Part shown: positions 34,731 through 40,147 of the stretch, piece after piece | Layout: the number at the start of each line of letters is the position of its first letter | Position numbering within the stretch: the first letter of the stretch is position 1 | Source: Leptospira biflexa | GTDB lineage: Bacteria > Spirochaetota > DYNZ01 | Assembly (NCBI GenBank): GCA_020720805.1 | Contig: DYNZ01000023.1 | Span: 1 to 40,147 of the forward strand | DNA: 40,147 nt | Reading direction: 5' to 3' | The notes under the pieces: model-generated | Told to the model about the DNA's origin: nothing | The model's database searches: none | Seen by the model: the letters and a program-made list of their open reading frames with translations, nothing else | Translations under genes and position numbers: made by a program

Positions 34731-35891
34731 TCAGCCGAATGTTATAACATCTCCGTTGCCCAGATACGCGCTGTCCTTCGAACGGTGTCGAGCTGTTCCA
34801 CGAACAACAGGATATCCTCTAGCAATAAATTTATTGGCGCAAACAAGGCCGGTACAGTGGTTGCAACCAATTTTCTGAAAACCATATTTTCCTAAAGAGA
34901 TAACCAGGTCATCATATTTGGGATCCCAGTCATCAAAAGGAGAGATATGCAGACCGCCATAAATTCCATGAAGCTGATCCTTCTCATATTTGATCTCGTC
35001 CCGAGCTGTTTCCGCAAACTGAACAATACTCTGGTGGCAGCATCCAGTTACACTTACCAATCCCTGGTCTTTGATGTTAAAATAGAGGGATTGTTCGCCA
35101 TAGACGCGGGTAATAATTGGAACAGCAAACACAAACGAAGCGAAACCGGGTTCAATGCGGTTCAAGCCATTTTTGGCCACAACCACTTCCCCTTTATGGC
35201 CAGAATCCTTAATGTACTGTTTTCCTTCAGGATAAAAACCCTGAGGGATAATAATCTTGATATTCGGATTGTACTTCATGGTCACCGGTAGAGCCCAGTA
35301 GTGGTCAAAATGTTCATGAGAGATAACCAGAGCCTCAATTTCATTATTTTGCAGCATCTTGTCTATGCCTTCACGCTTGAAGCTCTCATCCATCCACTTG
35401 AATGACCAGCCTGTATCAAATAGATACTTTTTGGTCTTTCCTTGCAAATCTTCAATCTCAATCAACGCAGAAAAGCCACCGGCATTTTCAGGATGCACCG
35501 TATTTTTTACGATGATATCCCAGGCCTCCTCCAGCCTGTTCGGTAACAGGTGTTTGATCTTCGCGATCCCCTCAGCATAGGAGCCCTTTCCAAGCCCTTT
35601 GCCGTTACCAAAAGGGGGCCAGTTGTAGTCGTATTGGTTTACCAGCAAACCACCTGCGTTTTTGATATCCCCCATTAGGGTGGCGTTATCAAACCACGAA
35701 GTTTCGGAGATATTGGTTACCTTGATGCGTTTACACACTCCAATATCCTGCATCTTGCGGTTTTTTTTCGCGAACATATCTTTGCGCCATGGGCTGTATG
35801 AATAAAGCCCCATACCGGCAAGATATCCTCCCGCTACACCCATAGCCGCACCTTTTAAAAAGTCACGGCGTGATGATTTATTTTCAGACAT
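34731..35891 (-). CDS. Tat-exported metallo-beta-lactamase-fold hydrolase (COG1237-like)
   Basis: 386 residues with a twin-arginine signal (SRRDFLKG at 7-14 then a Gly/Ala hydrophobic stretch), so it is exported folded. The MBL-fold metal motifs are SHEHFDH (191-197), GCCH (283-286) and GGLH (312-315), with FDTG at 158-161 as the preceding Asp strand; a CNHCTG near 343-348 is an extra Cys/His motif. The spacing resembles COG1237, relatives of dihydropterin-ribofuranosylaminobenzene phosphate synthase. GGAGGA precedes the ATG. It lies 16 bp after the membrane-protein gene and upstream of the COG0523 GTPase, which could load its metals before export (inference). The substrate is unknown. Confidence 0.88.
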   Translation of the reverse strand: MSENKSSRRDFLKGAAMGVAGGYLAGMGLYSYSPWRKDMFAKKNRKMQDIGVCKRIKVTNISETSWFDNATLMGDIKNAGGLLVNQYDYNWPPFGNGKGLGKGSYAEGIAKIKHLLPNRLEEAWDIIVKNTVHPENAGGFSALIEIEDLQGKTKKYLFDTGWSFKWMDESFKREGIDKMLQNNEIEALVISHEHFDHYWALPVTMKYNPNIKIIIPQGFYPEGKQYIKDSGHKGEVVVAKNGLNRIEPGFASFVFAVPIITRVYGEQSLYFNIKDQGLVSVTGCCHQSIVQFAETARDEIKYEKDQLHGIYGGLHISPFDDWDPKYDDLVISLGKYGFQKIGCNHCTGLVCANKFIARGYPVVRGTARHRSKDSAYLGNGDVITFG

Positions 35892-35907
35892 AATTTTCCT
35901 CCTCGCC

Positions 35908-37320
35908 TTACTTCGCTGTCATACTAATTTGGCCAAGCATGGGCATAATATAAATTACCAGCACATACACAACCACACCCACTACTGCGCCAACGCCAAG
36001 CCCCAATCCCAATTGTGGGTTCCACTGGACTTCGCTGATTTGCGCCTGAGCTTTGGCTTTCTCCTCCTGAATCTCCTCTGCTGTTTTGGGCACCATTTTC
36101 CATGCTGGCCAGTTATCCATAAACCAGTGGTGAACAAGCCAGATATTGATCAGCCATATCGTCGGGATCATGGGAAATTGCTGCGGATGGGAGAGACCAG
36201 GTTGCGTGCCCAGAAACAGGTGCGCAGTCTTATAATATAGGAAATAGAAAATTGTTCCAGCAACAATCATGATCACGGATCGAATCAATACATTGACAGG
36301 TGTGCTGAATTTTGTTGGCCAGTTTCCGCCGTAGAAAGTCATGAATAGGGCTGGCACCAGGAAAAAGACAGCCATTTCGCCTACATGAAGCCAGCGCCAG
36401 TCCGGAGCCATTTCACGCCGTGTTCCGCGGATCGCTTCGCCCCATGCCAATTCCTGGACAAAATAGAAGAAAAAATGCATGGCAAATGCGATGACGATGA
36501 TCCCGAAAAAGGTGACCAGGCGGCGGGTCCAGCCGTGGCGTATCAGACTAAAGGGGTAGCGCTCCCAGATCGTTTCCACTAACCAGACAGTGACTGTGGC
36601 GCACATAATCCAGGAAACATGGAAATTTCCAGAAACGGTATCAGCAAATTTCTCCCAGTAGGGCGGCGTAATGGATGTGAATGATTGCCAGGGATTCGCA
36701 ACAATTCCCATGTGGGAGTGCATAGTGATAAAGAAGATGATCGTGCTGATAAAAAAAGTGACAAGCAGTATCGTTAACCCTTTTACCGGTTGCTGCAAAT
36801 CTTGCCAGGGACGCTCTTCCATCGCTACGATCCAGGCTGGACTCATCCAGGAGGCTATAGCCGCGAACATCAAAATGGCCAGAGCAGTGTATTCTATCGC
36901 AAAAAACTCTGTTATACCCTTAATTTTGGTTAGCTGGGCAGGGTTAAAATAGGCTAAGCCATAATTTCCCAAGATCCCTTCAAAAAAAACCTTGATCAAC
37001 AGCAACAGAACTACGACTGATATTGCTGTCAGGACGACACCTTTGACTACCGGGTGAGTTTTTTCAAGCCAGCTCCGTTTGAACGGCCAGAAATGAAACA
37101 GGTAAACCATCCAGATCAACACAATCAGCCACCAGCGGGTGTACATATAGCCCACAAAAGGGGTGTACATACGCATGAGACCGCGCGGATCCTGAAAAAT
37201 CCACCAGGTTGCGTAAAACACAATGGCCGTTAAAAAAAGAGAGACCAGTGCAGGTATTGGTCCGGACCAGCGCTTGACAAGCTTACGCTCCTCCAGATAA
37301 TGGGTACCAAAACGCTCCAT
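35908..37320 (-). CDS. Unrecognised polytopic membrane protein
   Basis: 470 residues with about 11-12 transmembrane helices rich in Trp, Phe and Tyr (for example WWLIVLIWMVYLFHFWPF, FFAIEYTALAILMFAAIASW, FFGIIVIAFAMHFFFYFV) and several membrane-border His, Arg and Glu (MHSHMGIV, RGTRREMAPDWRWLHVGEMAVFF, VHHWFMDNW). A 30-residue charged loop near 410-440 precedes a last Gly/Val-rich helix. I could not assign a transporter or enzyme family. The ATG follows GGAGGA. Its position between the repeat-motif protein and the Tat-exported hydrolase suggests a joint function in transport or membrane-bound catalysis. Confidence 0.8.
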   Translation of the reverse strand: MERFGTHYLEERKLVKRWSGPIPALVSLFLTAIVFYATWWIFQDPRGLMRMYTPFVGYMYTRWWLIVLIWMVYLFHFWPFKRSWLEKTHPVVKGVVLTAISVVVLLLLIKVFFEGILGNYGLAYFNPAQLTKIKGITEFFAIEYTALAILMFAAIASWMSPAWIVAMEERPWQDLQQPVKGLTILLVTFFISTIIFFITMHSHMGIVANPWQSFTSITPPYWEKFADTVSGNFHVSWIMCATVTVWLVETIWERYPFSLIRHGWTRRLVTFFGIIVIAFAMHFFFYFVQELAWGEAIRGTRREMAPDWRWLHVGEMAVFFLVPALFMTFYGGNWPTKFSTPVNVLIRSVIMIVAGTIFYFLYYKTAHLFLGTQPGLSHPQQFPMIPTIWLINIWLVHHWFMDNWPAWKMVPKTAEEIQEEKAKAQAQISEVQWNPQLGLGLGVGAVVGVVVYVLVIYIMPMLGQISMTAK

Positions 37321-37367
37321 ATTTTTCCTCCAAATTGCCTATTTGCTAAAAAAATAAGACCTTGGCC

Positions 37368-37685
37368 TTATTGACCTTGTACCAGCGCTAAGATCTCCTC
37401 ATCGGTCATCATAGCTGGATCGTGCCCCATTGCCATTGCACGCATATACAGAGAATCCTTATCCAGAAGGATTTGGGGTTTCTCAAAATCAGCCTCCACC
37501 TGCTGCTGCATTGATGGCAAAGCCATCCCGTCATCCACCTGGATTTGCTGCAGTTGGGACCGGGTCATCGTTGCCGGATCAATTCCCTTTGACATAGCGT
37601 GCCGATAGAGATCTTCTTGAAGTGAATCCTGATTTGACAGCAGGAGTGAAAAAAAATTTTTGAAAAAATCATGCCGGGAGATCAT
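37368..37685 (-). CDS. Small protein with a duplicated AMxxGxDPAxMT motif
   Basis: A 105-residue protein (ATG 37685, MISRHDFFKNFF) containing two copies of a 23-residue motif: LYRHAMSKGIDPATMTRSQL and on, and LYMRAMAMGHDPAMMTDEEI and on (shared pattern LYxxAMxxGxDPAxMTxxxxxxLxQ), separated by about 38 residues. No signal peptide or membrane helix is evident. The Met and Asp content could suit metal or peptide binding, but this is speculation. Its start overlaps the end of gntR by 17 bp, so both genes share a transcript; the membrane-protein gene follows after 47 bp. I do not recognise the family. Confidence 0.7.
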   Translation of the reverse strand: MISRHDFFKNFFSLLLSNQDSLQEDLYRHAMSKGIDPATMTRSQLQQIQVDDGMALPSMQQQVEADFEKPQILLDKDSLYMRAMAMGHDPAMMTDEEILALVQGQ

Positions 37686-38427
37686 AGGTGGCCCCCAAAT
37701 TTGTATTTTTGTAATCCAGAACGATGACATCTTTCGACACAGGCTCCCGATCCATTAAATTTTTCATGGTATCCAAAATCTCCTCGACCTGCTCTTCGAT
37801 AACATCAATGTCAGATTTACGTATCGCTTTTAAAATACCAACATATCCTGTAAAAATTTTCTGAATATCACCGTCGTTTACGTTCTGTAATAGCGAAACA
37901 ATGGTCTCTGGACAAAATTGAAGAGGTTCGAACATTGCAAGAAAGAGAGGATTACCGCTTGATTGAGCCAGAATCATATGAAAGCGATTATCCTCCTGGG
38001 CCATGCGCACAAAATCCCTTTTCAACAGCGCCTGGCTTAGTCCAATCAATGTTGCCTCTAACTTTTCCAGAGACATCTCGCCTAAACGCTGCACAGCAAG
38101 ATGCGCTAAGCGCGGAATCAATATTTTACGACCTTCCAGTTTAAAGGATAAAAGTTCTTTAATATTTGCGGAAGGAGCTGGTTGTGTCTGATCCTGTTCC
38201 AAAGAGTCTGTTGTCGGCAGCCGCAATACATAGCATCCGCTCCCTTGACGTATCTCCACAATACCCTGGATCTGTAAAATCCGCAGCACTTCCCTCACGG
38301 TATTTCTGCTACTTTTCAAAAGCAATGCCAGTTTTCTCTCAGCAGGCAGAGCCATACCAGGCATAATTGGTTGGTCCAACATATGACGCACCAGGCGCTC
38401 ACGAACGGATAAGAACTGCGTTGACAA
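37669..38427 (-). CDS. GntR-family regulator (FadR subfamily)
   Basis: 252 residues: an N-terminal GntR winged helix (about 8-70, LPAERKLALLLKSSRNTVREVLRILQIQGIVEIRQGSGCYV) and a C-terminal all-helical FCD ligand domain (about 90-235) with a metal/ligand pattern including EDNRFHMILAQSSGNPLF. FCD regulators usually bind small carboxylates. The start is taken at a TTG (38427) because the winged helix needs these residues; no ribosome site is visible, and the palindrome at 38431-38443 lies right before it. It heads the cassette encoding the repeat-motif protein, membrane protein, Tat hydrolase and COG0523 GTPase, and probably controls it. Confidence 0.9.
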   Translation of the reverse strand: MSTQFLSVRERLVRHMLDQPIMPGMALPAERKLALLLKSSRNTVREVLRILQIQGIVEIRQGSGCYVLRLPTTDSLEQDQTQPAPSANIKELLSFKLEGRKILIPRLAHLAVQRLGEMSLEKLEATLIGLSQALLKRDFVRMAQEDNRFHMILAQSSGNPLFLAMFEPLQFCPETIVSLLQNVNDGDIQKIFTGYVGILKAIRKSDIDVIEEQVEEILDTMKNLMDREPVSKDVIVLDYKNTNLGATYDLPA

Positions 38428-38430
38428 TAT

Positions 38431-38443
38431 TTGGTTCTACCAA
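38431..38443 (-). promoter_or_regulatory. GntR operator candidate at the gntR start
   Basis: TTGGTTCTACCAA, a 5-bp inverted repeat about a 3-base centre, fits the FadR-type form TNGT-N3-ACNA. It lies 3 bases upstream of the proposed TTG start, where a bound regulator would block transcription or early elongation. Confidence 0.55.
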
Positions 38444-38597
38444 TTAATAAAAAATAATAAATTGATGGAACCACCCCAATCCGATGAGAAAAATAAAGCA
38501 AGGCTTTTTTATGGGTGTTTTTTATTTTTTATATAAATTATGAAAAAATTGAAAGGAGAAAGCAGAGAAAAAAAAAGAAGGCATTTCTATTGTCTGC

Positions 38598-38614
38598 AAT
38601 TGGTTCAACCAATT
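38598..38614 (-). promoter_or_regulatory. Strong GntR operator candidate upstream of gntR
   Basis: AATTGGTTCAACCAATT is a perfect 17-base palindrome and contains the same TTGGT-N3-ACCAA core as the sites at 31924 and 38431. It lies about 170 bases upstream of gntR and 18 bases before the 3' end of the PAS gene. Paired sites at this distance could allow looping. Confidence 0.6.
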
Positions 38615-38632
38615 TTGAGTGAGGGTAGTTTT

Positions 38633-39961
38633 TTATTCTTTCGCGGCTTCCCCGTTTTGGGTACTCAACCAATCTGGCAAAAGTTTGGAGAACAGGGAGT
38701 AGGAATATTGAAAATAACGAAAATGGAACTCCGCAAAACCCCTTGCCTGGGCGGCAGTAAAAATAAGAACCGTGTGCATAACTTCCTGATGATACAAAGG
38801 AATGGCTATATAGGAGTGCACCTGGTGCGGTATAAAGAGAGCCCAGTCAATCGGTTTGATACTCTCAAGGGTCTCTTCAACAATCAGAAACGGCAGCTTG
38901 TAGCTTTCAATATTTTCAGCGATGGTACCAGAATAGGGATATTTCGCACCGGGCTCCAACTTCTCCCACGAGGAACCTCTCCCCCACACCCGGACTAATC
39001 CCTGCTCTTTGAGAACCTGGGAGTAGATCAAGCCATCCGCCGCCCTGGGTTCAGGCTGCATCTCTAACAGTTTATCAAGCACCGAAGACATATCACCCTG
39101 CCTGGCCCATTTTATAAGCTCCTCCATCATTTTTGGATTTACCTCGGAGGACTGGAGGTTCGCAGTACCGTTGACATAATGCTGCGCCGGCTTCTGTAAC
39201 GATATCCATAGCAAATTATGACCATCGCCATACAGGGTTCTTATTTTTGCCTGGTATTTCACTTTAGTTCCATCAATGGAAAAATTAATTTTCCCCTGCC
39301 AGGACTGCTGAAACAGCAGATGTTCATAAATCGAATGAAAATGCGCCAGATCAGGCTGGTACAGCAATTGATAAAAATTGACTTTTTCATCATGGACGTT
39401 TAATAAATCTCTGGCAGCCTGATTTATACCATATACATTATGATTTTGCGCTTGGATTAAAAGCACCGGATAATCAAACATCTCGATGCGTTCTTTGTAA
39501 AGATTTTGATGCGAGGTGCGCGACTGAATCATTCCTACTGCGGCGCTCACATCCATAATATATCCGTGATAAAAATTAAAGTTATCCGCATCGGGTGCGC
39601 CCACAATTTTAAGCCAAAGCTGCTCACTATCACGATGCGCCCTGACAATGACCAGACTGTTACGCCGATTCCTGGCATCTTCCAAAAAATTTTCTAAAAA
39701 CAGATGATCATCCGCCACAATCACCTGCCTGCTGTACTCTTTATTCTGCAGAAGCTGGCGCGCCGATAGACCTAATACCGGTAGGGAAAAATCATTTAGA
39801 AAATCGATACGGTTTTTTACCAGGTTGATACGCCAGAACATGGCTGGAATTGACTGCATATAACGAATCAAATCCTCTTCTGCCACAATCGTATGGTCGC
39901 GCACAGAGAGATCAAACTCTTTTTTTTGGAAAATAGGATCGCCAGGATCAGAGATGCCCAT
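38633..39961 (-). CDS. PAS-domain protein, probable cytoplasmic sensor
   Basis: A 442-residue soluble protein. It shows two PAS-like domains (about residues 30-130, MFWRINLVKNRIDFLNDFSLPVLG..., and about 160-265, FDYPVLLIQAQNHNVYGINQAARDLLNV...) and a C-terminal GAF-like segment (about 300-430, LIYSQVLKEQGLVRVWGRG...SYIAIPLYHQEVMHTVLIFTA). No kinase, cyclase or DNA-binding domain is visible, so it may act through a partner. The ATG at 39961 has GGGG 5 bases upstream; a TTG at 39997 is possible. It is upstream of gntR on the same strand, 205 bp away, with the operator-like palindromes between. Confidence 0.7.
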   Translation of the reverse strand: MGISDPGDPIFQKKEFDLSVRDHTIVAEEDLIRYMQSIPAMFWRINLVKNRIDFLNDFSLPVLGLSARQLLQNKEYSRQVIVADDHLFLENFLEDARNRRNSLVIVRAHRDSEQLWLKIVGAPDADNFNFYHGYIMDVSAAVGMIQSRTSHQNLYKERIEMFDYPVLLIQAQNHNVYGINQAARDLLNVHDEKVNFYQLLYQPDLAHFHSIYEHLLFQQSWQGKINFSIDGTKVKYQAKIRTLYGDGHNLLWISLQKPAQHYVNGTANLQSSEVNPKMMEELIKWARQGDMSSVLDKLLEMQPEPRAADGLIYSQVLKEQGLVRVWGRGSSWEKLEPGAKYPYSGTIAENIESYKLPFLIVEETLESIKPIDWALFIPHQVHSYIAIPLYHQEVMHTVLIFTAAQARGFAEFHFRYFQYSYSLFSKLLPDWLSTQNGEAAKE

Positions 39962-40032
39962 AAAAACCCCAAGATCAATCGATCGGATGGGAAACAAATC
40001 ATTCTCGGCTTAGGAAAAAATCAAGCAATATC

Positions 40033-40147
40033 TACTCGAAACACTTTGGTTCTCGGGTTTAATACCAATAAGCATCGATGCTTCGATGAACTCAGCACAA
40101 GATTTGACCGGTTGGGCAATGCCATAACCGCGTCCTTATCGACCTTG
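40033..40147 (+). repeat. Dispersed repeat, copy 3 (reaches window end)
   Basis: About 115 bp matching 32477-32614 with a few substitutions and a 23-base deletion. It ends at the last base of the window, where copy 2 continues into the hairpin array. It contains CTCAGCACAAG, whose reverse complement is also present in the hairpin cluster at about 18789. It lies upstream of the PAS gene. Confidence 0.85.

Noticed and set aside
32778-38427. The membrane protein plus Tat-exported hydrolase as a reductive dehalogenase or NrfD-type respiratory module
   Set aside because: The Tat protein has clear metallo-beta-lactamase metal motifs and no iron-sulfur or corrinoid-binding signatures, and the membrane protein does not look like NrfD or a small dehalogenase anchor.

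Overview
The window looks like a chromosomal segment of a spirochaete. The best evidence is a pair of FlaB-type periplasmic flagellins (both mature starts read MIINHNL), a 911-residue N-anchored coiled-coil protein of the type annotated as SpiroCoCo in spirochaetes, several lipoproteins with relaxed lipoboxes, and a large chemoreceptor next to the flagellins. The sequence of the flagellin at 25256-26107 reminds me most of Leptospira FlaB, so a Leptospirae-like lineage is my guess; that is memory, not a search. I see no rRNA, tRNA, CRISPR array or transposase. A dispersed repeat lies at both ends (1-47 inverted, 40033-40147 direct) with a third copy at 32476-32614. The window may therefore be a contig whose assembly stopped in this repeat.

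Layout. 1-4.6 kb: creatininase-family enzyme coupled to an MnmC2-like methyltransferase (+), two lipoproteins (one with HEAT-like repeats) and a small membrane protein (-), then phosphatidylserine decarboxylase (+). 4.6-8.5 kb (-): a run reading Fis-type HTH, NAD kinase, RecN, PTS EIIA, P-II-like protein. 8.7-16.7 kb (-): glucose-6-phosphate isomerase, TSUP permease, HAMP protein, UvrC, DnaJ-domain protein, and an unusual ATP-grasp/FMN-dehydrogenase fusion. 16.9-18.6 kb (+): TPR protein and a 3-hydroxyisobutyrate-dehydrogenase-like enzyme, followed by 270 bp packed with hairpins. 18.9-26.1 kb: SpiroCoCo (-), a small exported protein (+), a conserved-looking membrane protein of unknown role (-) and the two flagellins (-), both with strongly folded leaders. 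26.6-30.3 kb (+): methyl-accepting chemotaxis protein and a membrane SpoIIE/PP2C phosphatase. 30.4-31.7 kb (-): pirin and MarR under a perfect operator palindrome. 32.0-32.4 kb (+): a small lipoprotein.

The most novel part is 32.8-38.4 kb (-). Reading 5' to 3', a GntR/FadR-type regulator is followed by a 105-residue protein with a twice-repeated motif, a roughly 12-helix membrane protein I do not recognise, a Tat-exported metallo-beta-lactamase-fold hydrolase, and a COG0523 (CobW-type) metal GTPase carrying about 290 extra N-terminal residues of unknown fold. Three palindromes matching the FadR-family form TNGT-N3-ACNA lie before the regulator gene (two) and before the lipoprotein at 32023 (one), suggesting a small regulon. 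I infer a system in which a metal-dependent hydrolase is loaded with metal in the cytoplasm, exported folded by Tat, and works beside a dedicated membrane protein. Its substrate is unknown. A PAS-domain protein lies directly upstream.

Many genes have better-supported starts downstream of the longest possible open frame; these are explained gene by gene.
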